In this document: positions 9,759-20,113 of the stretch, piece by piece | Layout of the letters: every line of letters starts with the position of its first letter | Numbering within the stretch: position 1 is the first letter of the stretch | Origin: Cryptomeria japonica | Taxonomy: Eukaryota; Streptophyta; Pinopsida; Cupressales; Cupressaceae | Direction of reading: 5' to 3' | Assembly: GCF_030272615.1 (NCBI RefSeq) | Contig: NC_081405.1 | Location: forward strand, 606,179,677-606,243,676 | Length of the DNA stretch: 64,000 nucleotides | The notes under the pieces: generated by a model | What the model saw: the letters and a program-made list of their open reading frames with translations, nothing else | The model's database searches: none | What the model was told of the DNA's origin: nothing | Translations under genes and position numbers: made by a program

Positions 9759-10731
9759 GGGTGAACCCACAATAGTGGATTACACTTTTTTGCCAACTTT
9801 GACATTGCAATATTCATTTTCAAAAAAAAAACTTCAGATTCAGACACCTATTACTTTGAAACCGTAAGGAATTTGTAGATGATGTGAACTAGTGATTTGT
9901 GTCATTTTGTATGTAGATTCTAAAAATATATTTTTTTATAATTTTTACAATCAATTTTCTTCCATTTTTCTATCTCCCTCGAAAACTAGTTTTTTTCAAA
10001 AAATAACATTTTTAAAGAGTGATACTCACTTTGTATAGCATAACTTTTTTCTATAATAGATATGAACGTGATTCTTTGGAATTTGGTTTTGTAAGATCCA
10101 TATCTAGTGTTTTCGATTGGTTTTGTAACATTATCTTCAAAATTTTATATTTTATTAATATTTGAAGTCGAGTTAACTGTAATTTTGACATATGTCCATT
10201 TGATGTAACGAAAATAATTTTTTTTTGTTGTTGGAAAGAGGACTTCAATATCTAGTGCGTAAATATTTTTCAGAATTTTTTGGGTGACGTTTACTATTTT
10301 TCCATAAGCATTGAACAAAGAAGTTCACTTTCGGTGAAAACCCTACATTCATAAGAAATAAAATAAAAATATATTAATGAAATTAAATATACTAAAAATT
10401 ATACTATTTGGAAAGCTTATAATAAGGGCTAAATACTTTAAAAAACAAAACTTCTAAATGAATTCATTTGATCCCTCAAAAGCTAATGTAAAATTGGTTT
10501 TTTATTAGCATTTGATATATGCAGAGGAGAATCCATTGCAAGTATGATTTAGAAGTAGAAAGGTTCTATCCAATAAATTTTGATCTAAGAGCCTTTGATA
10601 TAACTCTCTTCAATTAATTACTTAAAATGAGACCTCATAAAGCTTAAATCATTATATTTTCTAAAAAATGTATGATTTCAACAAAAAACAGGATGTACAA
10701 AAAAGTGGGAACCAACACTGTGAGTTCACCA
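9759..10731. mobile_element. MITE-like non-autonomous DNA transposon, 973 bp
   Basis: Present in the left LTR of C but absent from the right LTR (empty site near 42320). The ends are imperfect inverted repeats of about 35 bp: GGGTGAACCCACA at the left against TGGTGAACTCACA read inward from the right, both continuing into CACTTTTTTG. Flanks carry TGTG at 9755-9758 and 10732-10735, a possible 4-bp target duplication. The interior is AT-rich with no transposase. Superfamily is uncertain: the ends recall Mutator- or hAT-type MITEs, but a TSD of only four bases fits neither well. Confidence 0.6.
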
Positions 10732-11149
10732 TGTGAGCAATGCACATATGTAAAAATTATGGTTACTCATGTACAGGTATGAAAGCATTCATTTTGAGGT
10801 ATTTTATATCTAGAAATAACAAAGACATGCAAATTGCATGAATTAACATAGTATTTGAGTGAACCACATTAATGATGATGTGTATATTTGATGGTTGATT
10901 GGTGTCACTTTGAAATTTTAAAGGGAAGATAAGTAAATGAGATGAAAAATCATTCACATCTAATCAGTATTCACCGACAAGGTAGTTATATTATACATAA
11001 GATAACTCACTAAGTCTTTCTACAAAGATTACAAAATGGAACACACAAATCATGAAGTAGGGTTTTTGTAAGGAAACATGGTTTGATCATATTAGAGGAG
11101 TTGTGTTGCAGAGGATTTGCAGAAGATCTGATATGAAGCAAACATAAAC

Positions 11150-11520
11150 TTATTTTCTAAATAGAGGGGTATCATAACTATAAAGGGTAGCCAAAGGGAT
11201 ATTAAAAGGCTTGAGTGCAACTACAGGCTTCAACTGCAGTTGCAAATAGTCCGTCTCTGGCCGCCAACCATAATCTCCCTCACATAAAGGCTGGGGGGTG
11301 AAGAGAGAGTTGGGTGGGAACACATAGAATGTTAATTTTGAGTTAGGTACGTCTTCCTGATCATAATTCTCAAAGTTCTCCCCTATCAAAGGATGTAGTG
11401 AGACTCTTGCATTCTCAAAGCTCTTTTCACTTAGTGCCACAAATGTGTGATAGTGGCATGACTCAAGGGTTGGTTTGCTTCTTAAACAGCACGTTGGTTA
11501 TTGCAACAACAATTTCATGA
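11150..11520 (-). pseudogene. ORF inside the LTR of element C, unknown product (left copy)
   Basis: An open frame of at least 96 codons (from ATG 11440; the open frame extends upstream to about 11475) encodes a Pro/Leu-rich protein containing FYVFPPNSLFTPQPL, YGWRPETDYLQL and VVALKPFNIPL. It has no stop in the left LTR; the right LTR has the same protein with four stops and many conservative changes (42800-43085). I do not recognise the family. Because it lies in the LTR, antisense to the element, it is either a captured fragment of a plant gene or an element-specific antisense ORF. Codon-level similarity between copies may simply reflect shared DNA ancestry. Confidence 0.35.
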
Positions 11521-12116
11521 CTCTTTCCATCATGGTCTAATGATTTTTCTCTAGGACAAAGTGTAGGATTTAGGTTTTTTACTAAGGGAATATTATTTTT
11601 AAGAATGGATGATGACAAATAGAAAAATGCCTTTGGTAGATGGCTAGTACCTTCATTCCTTGTTATTATAAAAGAAATATCATGGCTAAGGGTTAGGGGT
11701 TTTGAGTTTTATTCTTGTGTAATGCAAATGTAGAGAAAGTGAATAACATAGATATAGGTAATATAATTAGAGAATGCATATACTTATGTAATATTTCTAT
11801 TCGGTTTTGAGAAGCGTAATGAAGATCCTACAAAATCTTCTCCATAATGTATCTACAATTTCATATGAATTAATATAGCCAAGGGTGTGTTGATTTGTCT
11901 TTGCAACTTTATTATAGTTGAGTAATTTTTATATTGGTTTCCTTCAAAGAAGGAATTAAATACTATATGCAATTTGCTGTGAATTTTAGGGGCATTATGG
12001 GTCTTTATGTAGGATTTTGTGATTTTATATTCCGTCATTTATGTAATGCATAAATGCCATTATCCATTGAATAGGTTAACTCTATTACATGGGTATGTTA
12101 AGGATTTGAAGCTTGA

Positions 12117-12121
12117 CTATG
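12117..12121. repeat. Target-site duplication CTATG, left of Tat element
   Basis: CTATG directly before the TG of the Tat LTR; the same five bases directly follow the other LTR at 37509-37513. The uninterrupted right LTR of C has a single related site near 50012. Confidence 0.9.
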
Positions 12122-13259
12122 TGTGCTATGCTCAAATTTATCATTGCTAAATAGGAAATAAGGAAAATCACAAATCACTTAACTATCTAAGAAATCCTTG
12201 AACATAAAGCAATGAAATAATACGATTAAGAAATAGGAATGTAAAATATGTTAATCAAAACTCCCTATTCCATGATCACATATAACTTCCATTGTTCTTC
12301 TCTTCTTTGTGGTATGGCAGCTCTCAGATATTGTACTGGCAACATGCAAATGACACAAAGATTCAAAGTTTGTGATTGTTGAAAATGGAGATTGAATGCT
12401 CAATTTATACATAATTGGAGAGGATTGATTGACAGGTGGAACAAATAGATCAAGAGGTGGAACTCAGGTGAGATAACATGCTGATTGATAGTTGAACTGT
12501 TGATTTGGAGGTGAAACATAATAGATTGAATAGATTAAAGGAGTCAACTGATTGAGAAAAAGATAACCGAAGGAAGAAAAATAATGATTGGAGGAAAATT
12601 AATTGATGACAAAGAAAACTTTATTTAGAAAAAACTAACTAGAAGAGGAAAATAGAGATTGGAGAGATAAATTATTTAATTAATTAATTGATTGAATTAA
12701 TTAATTTAGCATGTGCTTGCACTTTGACTTAGATTTTTAATTTAATCTTTGCATGAGATCTATTCAAATAATTGAATTTATTTTAAATTCAATTTAGTAT
12801 TTGAATATATTTAGAACTTGACTTCGATTTTCAATTTGGTTTTTGAAATCATGCACATGTGATTGAATTTTAGAAGAAATTAGAAGAATTTGAAATTAAC
12901 TGAAATTAGAATTTGGGGATTTGGAAATGGAGTTAGAAGAAAATAGATGAAACAATTAGTTAATTAAATAATTTAAAGAAACTATTTAATTATTTTACAA
13001 ATGGACCTTTAATTAAATAATTAATTCTATTTTATTTAAAGGATTAAATCACAATTAATTAAATAATAAATATTTAATTAATATTAGAAAATGGTTAAAA
13101 TGATTAAAAGAATAAGAAATAGAATAATTAGTAAGATAATGAGAAAATATGAAATTAGAAGAATAAGATTAATTAACTTAATTAAATAATTAAAGAATTA
13201 TTTAACCAATTAGATGAATAATAAGTACATGATCAATGAGACATTTTTAGGTGTCTACA
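12122..13259 (-). repeat. 3' LTR of the Tat element
   Basis: Runs TGTGCTATGC to GTCTACA and matches 36267-37508 throughout, apart from a block of about 104 bp missing here. It has a minus-strand TATA (TATAAAT, 12403-12409). It is rich in TTAATTAA stretches. Confidence 0.9.
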
Positions 13260-13275
13260 TTTACCCCTCTTTGAG
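13260..13275 (-). other. Polypurine tract of the Tat element
   Basis: On the minus strand CTCAAAGAGGGGTAAA directly precedes the LTR start TGTAGAC. It primes plus-strand DNA synthesis and confirms the minus orientation. Confidence 0.75.
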
Positions 13276-13510
13276 ACAAAGTTGGAATGACGTTGTTTCG
13301 AAGAAAATAAAAAACTCTGCCCCAGTATGCCTTGGTACCATTGTATAGTGTAAATATGTCCCCTTGGAAAAGGTGGTCGAAAAATTCAAAAATTGAGACC
13401 ATATTTTTGATATCAGTATAATGAGAAATCGTGTGAAGTTTCGTGCAATTTTGAGATCATTTGAGTAGCCTACAAGTTGTTTGAAGCTAGCAGGGACCAT
13501 GAGCATCGAG

Positions 13511-13580
13511 GTATAAAAGATAACCCTAATTTTGAGTTATAAATAGAGATTTTAGGTTTTCATTTGCTCATTTGCATTGT
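13511..13580 (+). promoter_or_regulatory. Probable promoter of the antisense PMD gene
   Basis: TATAAAAG at 13512-13519 and TATAAATAG at 13539-13547, followed 91 bases later by the ATG at 13638. A consensus 5' splice site GTAAGT occurs at 13581, which could define a leader intron. Everything downstream on this strand, apart from Copia-1, reads as one gene. Promoter activity is inferred from motif and position only. Confidence 0.4.
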
Positions 13581-13637
13581 GGTAAGTTCTTGGTTCTCTT
13601 TGCAATTTTTTTGCTTTCCTTTGATTATTTGATCATC

Positions 13638-13707
13638 ATGACTGGCTATAGAGATCGATTGCACTTGTCTGGCTGAGTACGTTCTTATCAGAGACCTCCA
13701 CGGACTG
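13638..13707 (+). pseudogene. First coding exon of antisense PMD gene (tentative)
   Basis: ATG 13638 opens MTGYRDRLHLSG, then a TGA, then VRSYQRPPRTG, before a GT at 13708. The short basic leader resembles the start of plant-mobile-domain ORFs. The splice to 14082 leaves the phase off by one, so either the splice site differs or an indel is present. Confidence 0.3.
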
Positions 13708-14081
13708 GTGACATGATATTTTTCTAAAATTTTGCCTGATTTTTTTGCCTGCTTTTTGCTATTTTTCAAAAAAAAATTGAGAGACCTTATTTTCATTCAT
13801 CACACATTCGCATGTCATTTTTTACACATTAGCCTTAACTGTTACACAATCGCCTTACATGTACCGCAAGAGGTTAAGTGTACCACATTGGTTGTAATTG
13901 TTGTGCATACGCTGTCATTGTTAAGCATTCATGCTAAATTTCACACATAAGTGTAAAATGTCAAGCATAAGTGTAAAACATTACGCATTCGTTGTATATT
14001 GAAGTTTTTTGTCAGTCGTTTGATAATTTCTCGTGTTCTTGTTATCCGATATCTGATATTTTTATCATTTTCTTTGTGTAG
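13708..14081 (+). other. Probable intron of the PMD gene, with degenerate repeats
   Basis: Bounded by CTG|GTGACA and TTTGTGTAG|GAG. It contains degenerate repeats of about 20-26 bp built on ACACATTCGC / ACGCATTCG (13795-13990). A motif here, GTTACACAATCGCC (13841-13854), is the reverse complement of motifs in the leader at the other end of the element. Confidence 0.35.
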
Positions 14082-14505
14082 GAGAATATTGGAGTGCTAT
14101 ACTGCCGACATAGCAGACCTAGTGGACTTGATCTTCGTGTTGATTTACTTGAGGAGGATACTGCAAATTTTTGACATCTTGGACTATATCATGTTTTAAA
14201 TTTGTTAGAGGTTACGACCAACAGGGCCTTGATTACAACATTGATAGAGTGATGGCATTCCAAGACATGTTCCTTCCATATTCCTAATGGTGAGGCATCC
14301 ATTACCTTAGAGGATGTGTGGCGTATACTGCGCAATCCTATTCATGGTGAGAGAGTCATCTACGATCATGACGATGGCGTTGTTGGATTGTGTGCCCTTT
14401 TTGAGTGTGAGGTGCAGGACTTATAGATCACTGGTGATTATGATATCCCTTGGGCTCACTTGGAATATGATGATCTGACTATCATATTATGCAGTATCGT
14501 AGGTG
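14082..14505 (+). pseudogene. Plant mobile domain (PMD / aminotransferase-like) protein, N-terminal part
   Basis: Open from the splice acceptor, with three stops (two TGA-or-TAG type in HLGLYHV and WHSK surroundings, one TAG near 14424). Diagnostic PMD motifs are LGLYHVLNL, ALITTLIE, the FHIPNGEASITLEDV block and the IHGERVIYD block. PMD proteins such as MAIN and MAIL1 of Arabidopsis act in silencing and development; related PMDs are spread by Mutator-like and Gypsy elements. Here it is antisense to the Tat element. Copia-1 is inserted after residue pair GG at 14506-14510, and the same frame resumes at 21141. Confidence 0.75.
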
Positions 14506-14510
14506 GTTTG
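14506..14510. repeat. Target-site duplication GTTTG, left of Copia-1
   Basis: GTTTG before the LTR, repeated at 21136-21140 directly after the other LTR. Removing the element plus one copy restores the PMD reading frame. Confidence 0.92.
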
Positions 14511-15553
14511 TGTTAGGTCCCGGAGACAACTGAGGGGGGGGGGGGGGGTGAATCAGTTGTCAAATGAATTTAAACCAAAAATAACTTAACCAAATTACTG
14601 CTTAATACCAATGAACCAATCTATTATACCAGTGGACAATTTTACCAGATAATTGAAATATCGGTAAGAATTAATACATGAAACAAAAAGACAAAGTCAT
14701 CCACAACACATAACACTAATATTTGTATGTGGAAACCCTGTAAGGGGAAAAACCATGGTGGGAAACCTTACCCACAATCAGATGATACTATTGCAGATAG
14801 TAAGTGTATACAAATGGGGTCTGCACATGCAAAAAGGCCAAGCGCCTAGAGCTCACTGCTCAAACACAAAATGAGAGTCACACTGACTACAATTGGATGG
14901 TTAAATCCAATAAGAATGTACTATTCAAAATAACATCTTTATATGTTGGATTCAGTACCGGTGTAGTTTTGATATGCTTTCACAAAAACCTAGCTTCCCC
15001 TTCAAATGATGTCTGTGTGTATAGCTCTACTTATTCTCGCATATACCTTTACACAATAATTTTTTGCATTCCACACTTGATCTTACATTTATACCATAAC
15101 CTAAGACCAATTTTAGTAGGTCGGCTCTACAAGATATTACAATAAAATCATTTTACAAACAATACGATATCCGATGCAATAACTAATTCACCATGTCACC
15201 TTGATGCATTTACAACAATAATAAATCATCTCCATAGGATGTCGTGCTGATCTAGAAAAGATAAACCTGTCGGTGCATAACCTGGACCTATTTGCCGGTA
15301 ATAACAAATATGAAAATACAAATATACCAATAAATAATTCTCCAAGACAAGATGTCCAATCGATGTCTTGGACATTACCAAGTGTTTTCCATGCCATTCC
15401 AAGTGCCGATGATCATTATATCCTGTCGATGTACAATATACCGGTGACTGTGCATAAGTCACTAGCTTGCCGGTAAATGTTGCCGAATCTCCAAAGTGCA
15501 AGAGTTTTAGTAGGTGTTGACATCAATGACAAAACCATACCAAAATACCAACA
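14511..15553 (-). repeat. 3' LTR of Copia-1
   Basis: TGTTAGGTCC to ATACCAACA on the plus strand, with TATAAAT on the minus strand (15089-15095). It carries the hairpin GACAACTGA (14525-14533) / TCAGTTGTC (14553-14561) around 15 consecutive G. Confidence 0.92.
14525..14561 (-). promoter_or_regulatory. U5 hairpin, Copia-1 3' LTR
   Basis: Perfect 9-bp stem GACAACTGA/TCAGTTGTC; the loop on the sense strand is TTCA followed by a 15-C run. Same position relative to the LTR end as in the other copies. Confidence 0.65.
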
Positions 15554-15903
15554 ATCTCCCCCTTTGGCATTGATGGCAACACAAGATGGAAAAACCATCA
15601 AAGTGCCAAATACCAAAATACCAACAATTACCAGAGTATAAGTAAATTCTCCCAAAGTATCAATCTCTCCCCCTGAGAGTTACATGTGTTTCCTTTGTGT
15701 ACCATGCTTTATATTATGTTTTTCCATACCAATCTCTCCCCCTTTGACATAAAATGCCAAAGTTACAACAAAACCAAGTTCATATGCAAAATACCAACCA
15801 ATTCAGTATACCAACTACTCCCCCTAAGAAGTAGCTTCCTCATCAAGCCCGGAGTAAAAGATTTCTCTGTTAATTTTGCTAGTTGATGACAAATATCAAC
15901 TCT
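15554..15903 (-). other. Copia-1 3' untranslated region with four polypurine-tract motifs
   Basis: On the minus strand a G5-containing purine tract occurs four times: 15555-15567 (adjacent to the LTR), 15664-15678, 15733-15749 and 15815-15834. The last is an inverted repeat, CTACT...AGTAG around GGGGG. Repeated polypurine tracts ahead of the 3' LTR are a described feature of Sirevirus-type copia elements. Confidence 0.6.
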
Positions 15904-17235
15904 CTAAGTATCTACCAGTGGGGGTATGACCCCAAGCCATTCTCTAAGATATTCAAAAGTCTCCTTAGGCAGAGGTTTAGTGAAAATATCTGCAATCTGC
16001 TCTTTAGTATTCACATAAACCAGTTTTATTTGTTTTGCTTCAACATTTTCACTTAGAAAATTTAGTTTGATGGAAACATGTTTTGTTTTAGAATGTAATA
16101 CCAGATTCTTAGATATATCAATTGCTATAGTGTTATCACAATAGATAGTTATAGGTTCCTTACAATTTACCTTTATGTCTTTCAACATTTGTTTGAGCCA
16201 TAGTACCTGTGTATAGTTAGTTGCTGCTGCAACATATTCTGATTCTGCTGTTGATAAGGATGTACAACTTTGTTTCTTACTTAACCAAGAAACTAGTCTA
16301 CTTCCAAGAAAAAATGCTCCACTGGTGGTGCTTTTACTATCATCCACATCTCCTGCCCAATTTACATCTGTGTATGCACATAGTTCAAAGTTTTCATCTT
16401 TAGGATACCATAATCCAAGATTTGTAGTGTCTTGTAAGTACCGAAAAATCTTTTTTACTGCTGATTCATGATTTTCTCTAGGGTTACTCTGAAATCTTGA
16501 AACAATACATACTGCATTCATGATATCAGGTTTGGTTTGTGTCAAATACAGTAAACCTCCTATCATAGATTTGTACCTTGTTGGATTAACAGGTGTAGAT
16601 TCATCCCTTAAAGATAGTTTGTCATTTGTAGTCATAGGTGTGCTTACCAGTTTAGAGTTCTCCATCCCAAATTTCTTTAGTAACTCTTTTAAGTATTTGG
16701 ATTGACTTAAGAATATACCTTTGCTAGTCTATGTAATCTGTAATCCTAAAAAGAATCTTATTTCACCAATCATAGACATTTCAAATTCTTGCTGCATTTT
16801 AATAGAAAAGTCTTTACACAATCCATCTTCTCCTCCAAAGATTATATCATCAACAAAAAATTCTATAGCCATGATGTCATCATTATTCACTTTATAGTAT
16901 AAGTTGCTGTCAGCATTACCTTTAGAGAAACCAATCTTCAAAAGATACTTATCCAATCTTGCATACCAAGCTCTTGGAGCTTGTTTCAATCCATACAAAG
17001 CTTTCCTTAACCTGCAAACCATATCTTTGTCATCTGTCAAAGAAAATCCATCCAGTTGTTCAATGTAAACTTCCTCTTCAAGATCTCCATTCAGAAATGC
17101 ACATTTGATACCCATTTGATATACTTTGTAGTTCTTATGTGCTACAAAAGCCAAAAATAATCTGACTGCCTCAATTCTAGCCACCGGTGCAAAAGTCTCA
17201 TTATAATCAATTCCTTCTTTCTGAGATTATCCCTT
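15904..17235 (-). pseudogene. Copia-1 reverse transcriptase and RNase H
   Basis: Copies element RNA into DNA. The region reads from [18 protein letters not shown] near 17215 to PPLVDT at 15907. RT motifs seen: [30 protein letters not shown], and the catalytic block FFVDDIIF (intact YVDD-type). RNase H follows with YTDVNWAGD, STAESEYVAA and the terminal TKHVSIKLNFL...ADIFTKPLP. Only one in-frame stop breaks the main part, TAG at 16729-16731 after LGLQIT, where Copia-2 has CAG (Gln). A TAA near 17227 replaces a Tyr codon seen in Copia-2. The RNase H domain is stop-free over 253 codons. Confidence 0.92.
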
Positions 17236-18086
17236 ACACACTATTCTTTCTTTTTTTTGATAACCTTTCCATCTTCATTAAGTTTATTTCTGAATACCCA
17301 TTTGGTTCCAATTACATTTTTATCTTTAGATCGGGGAACTAATGTCCAAGTGTTATTTTTCTCAATTTGTTCTAATTCTTATTCCATAGCTTTAGTCCAA
17401 TATTTATCTTCACATGCCTCATTTACTGATGATGGTTCAATTTGAGAAATAAGACATACCTCTTCATTTGCCAATCTTCCTCTTGTCATAACTCCTTTGT
17501 AGTTGTTTCCAATTATTTGATCTTCAGAGTGATTCAATCTTACATACCAGGGTGTCTTTGTTTGCTATTGTTCCTCAGTCATAGTGGAATTTTCAGATGA
17601 TACCTGTGTAACTAGATCTTCATTTTGTACCAATGGGTTCAATGTAGGTTCATTTGTTAGAATTTCTATTGCCGATTCAAAATCTATATACCTTGAAGTT
17701 CCTCTGAATTGTTCATCAATCTTCACATTTGTACTCTCAACAATTTTCTGCAATCTTTTGTTAGAACATCTATATGCTTTACTCTTAGATGAATAACCAA
17801 GAAATATTCCTTCATCACTTCTAGGATCAAATTTCCCAATATACTCATCTCTTCTAATATAACATTTACTTCCAAATATTCTGAAATATTTAAGAGTAGG
17901 AGTAATACCAAACCATAGTTCATGAGGGGTCTTACCGGTTTCACCTTTGATGTGAACTTTGTTAAATGTATAGATCGTTGTACTTACTGCCTCTCTCCAA
18001 TATACATGTGGTAGATTTTCTTCTGATAACATACTTCTGGCTACATCCAAGATAGTTTTGTTTTTCCTTTCAACAACCCCATTCTA
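17236..18086 (-). pseudogene. Copia-1 integrase C-terminal half and pol linker
   Basis: From NGVVERKNKTILDVARSML (carrying the integrase catalytic Glu in VVERKN) through the conserved FGSKCYIRRDE and DEGIFLGYSSKSKAY blocks to a variable acidic linker ending near 17565, then the pre-RT region MTRGRLANEEV...NNTWTLVPR. Stops: TAG at 17565 and TAA near 17379. Upstream two adjacent TAG codons (18084-18089) stand where copia elements normally have Gln-Gln. Confidence 0.88.
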
Positions 18087-18974
18087 CTATGGTGTTTGAG
18101 GTGCTGATAGCTGTCTTCTAATTCCGTTTACTTCACAGAATGCATTAAATTCCTTAGATGTAAATTCACCTCCTTGATCTGATCTCAAACATTTTATTTT
18201 CTTACCGGTTTCATTTTCTACCATTTCTTTGAATAATTTAAACTTTCCAAGTGCTTCTGATTTTTCTCTAAGAAAAGTAACCCAACACATTCTAGAATAG
18301 TCATCAATGATTAACATGAAATATCTATCACCTTGTAAGCTTTTATTTCTAGCTGGACCACATAAATCAGTGTGAATTAAATCAAGAGCATTATTGGATT
18401 TTTCTGGAATACTTTTAAAACTAGCTCTAACTTGTTTTCCAAATTGACATTCCTTACATATTGTATTGTGAGGTTTGACAATTTTAGGTAAATCTCTAAC
18501 TGCCTTAGTAGTACTGATGTTCACCATGAAATCAAAGTTTACATGACAGAGTCTCTTATGCCATAGCCAACTTTCGTCAATATGTGCAATCAAGCATGTC
18601 TTTTCATTGTTATTCAAATGAAAGATATTACCTCTAGTCTGATTACTGGTTGCAATTTCTAAACTAGTTCTAGTCATAATTTTGCATTTACCATTTTTGA
18701 ATTGTAACTGAAATCCTTTCTCAAATAATTGACCAACACTCAAAAGATTATACTCTAAATCTTCAACATAGTAAACATTGTTAGTATTATGCTTACCATC
18801 AAGAGATATTGTACCCTTACCTTTGATCAAACAAGCTTTGTCATCTCCAAATCTTACTAAGCCTCCATTATATTCTTGAAAGTTCAAGAATTTACCTTTA
18901 TCTCTTGCCATATGATGTGAGCATCCTGAATCAATGATCCACTCATCCTTAACTTCAATTTTAGCTACCAAGGC
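18087..18974 (-). pseudogene. Copia-1 protease, GAG-pre-integrase zinc motif and integrase core
   Basis: Open for 294 codons. The aspartic protease active site is intact in EWIIDSGCSHHM; it would process Gag-Pol. The HHCC zinc-binding region follows (LWHKRLCHVNFD...CKECQFGKQ), then the integrase core with the first Asp in IHTDLCGP and the second in RSDQGGEF. The third acidic residue lies beyond the double TAG in the next entry. Gag lies just upstream in the same frame, separated by TAG 18975-18977. Confidence 0.92.
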
Positions 18975-20057
18975 CTACTCTACCGGTTGGATTGTAGGTG
19001 CCGGTTGATCTTCTGTTATAGCAAAAAAAACCCATCCATTATCTGTCGGATCTTCATCAGAATCATCAGCCACTCCTTCATCAGTAAGATAACAAGATTT
19101 GTCTTTATTCTTCTTAAATTTGTATCTCTTATATTCAGGGTTAGGCTTGTATGTCCTTCTAGCTTTTTCTCTTAGTCTAGAATGTCTATCAGGGCATCTT
19201 GAAGCCATATGACCAATATTATTATAGTTAAAACATTTAAAGGGTGTTTTACCTTCATACTTACTTCCAACTGGACCTTTTGGCATTTTCCTTGCAAATA
19301 GTGCTTCAAGTTCTTCGAGTTCTTCATTTTCTCTCCTACTTTCCTCAAGTTCTTTTGCATAAAAGGCTTTCCAATCAGATTTGTCAAATGATGATGCAGA
19401 TGATGTTGATGCCTTAAAGGCTAAATCTACCTTTATAGTAGCAACAGGACCAGATTCCTCAATTTCAAAGGCTGAAAGTTTTCCAATCAATGTATCCCTA
19501 GTTACTGATGTATTAGGCATTGTTCTCAACTCATTTATAGCAGTAACCTTCATTTTATATGCTAGTAGAAATCCTCTTAAAACTTTTGAAACAATTTCAT
19601 CTTCACTTAAGGTTCCTCCACAACATTTAATACCCAAAACAATTTCATTAGCTCTTTCCATAAAAGCAGAAATCCTTTCATCTTCTTCCATTTTCAGATT
19701 TTCATACCTGACCTGGAAGCTTTCAAGTTTTGCAATTTTGACTATGGAATCTCATTCATTTAGTGTTTCCAAATGATCCCAAACAGCTTTAGCAGTTGAT
19801 CTGTCTGATAATCCCATGATTTGCTAGTCTGTTAATGTGCTCAAAAGTGCTTCTCTTGCTTTGCAATCATTTTCTTCATCTTTAATCAAGTTAGGTGGAT
19901 TAGGTTGACTGGAAGTGGGAGCAGTATATCCATTCTTTGTAACTTCCCATATGTCCTTTCCAATGCAATTTAGATGTGTCTCCATTCCGATCTTCCATAT
20001 GCCATAGTTGGTTCCATCAAGTTTAGGATTGTCCTTCCTGAAATAGTTAGTAGACAT
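18975..20057 (-). pseudogene. Copia-1 Gag
   Basis: Structural protein of the particle. ATG at 20057 (MSTNYFRKDNPKLDGTNYG) follows the primer site by 43 bases. The N-terminal half is a UBN2/DUF4219-type Gag (KLDGTNYGIWK, then CCGGTLSEDEIVSKVLRG), and a CCHC-like knuckle FKCFNYNNIGHMASRC has Asn for its second Cys. A basic tail and an acidic end follow. Stops: TAG 19824-19826 (Copia-2 keeps Gln-Gln here), TGA near 19752, and TAG 18975 at the gag-pol join, implying one continuous gag-pol frame in the ancestor. Confidence 0.9.
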
Positions 20058-20099
20058 TGTATCTCCTCAAGCTGTTAAACTTCTGCAAAAGAGGACTAG

Positions 20100-20111
20100 G
20101 CTCTGATACCA
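20100..20111 (-). other. Primer-binding site, Copia-1
   Basis: Minus strand TGGTATCAGAGC, two bases inside the 5' LTR. Met-tRNA type. Confidence 0.9.
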
Positions 20112-20113
20112 AT

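Larger units (their letters stand above)
8984..12121 (+). repeat. Left LTR of element C, first part (interrupted by a MITE-like element)
   Basis: Aligns with 41544-43158 and then with 49424-50015; for example the segments around 11160 and 42800 match base for base over long stretches. It is broken by the 9759-10731 insertion and ends at the Tat element's target duplication. Confidence 0.75.

Noticed and set aside
15188-15655. Minus-strand frames within Copia-1 LTRs (also 20770-21237)
   Set aside because: Present in both LTRs but with different breaks; they overlap the promoter region and have no domain.
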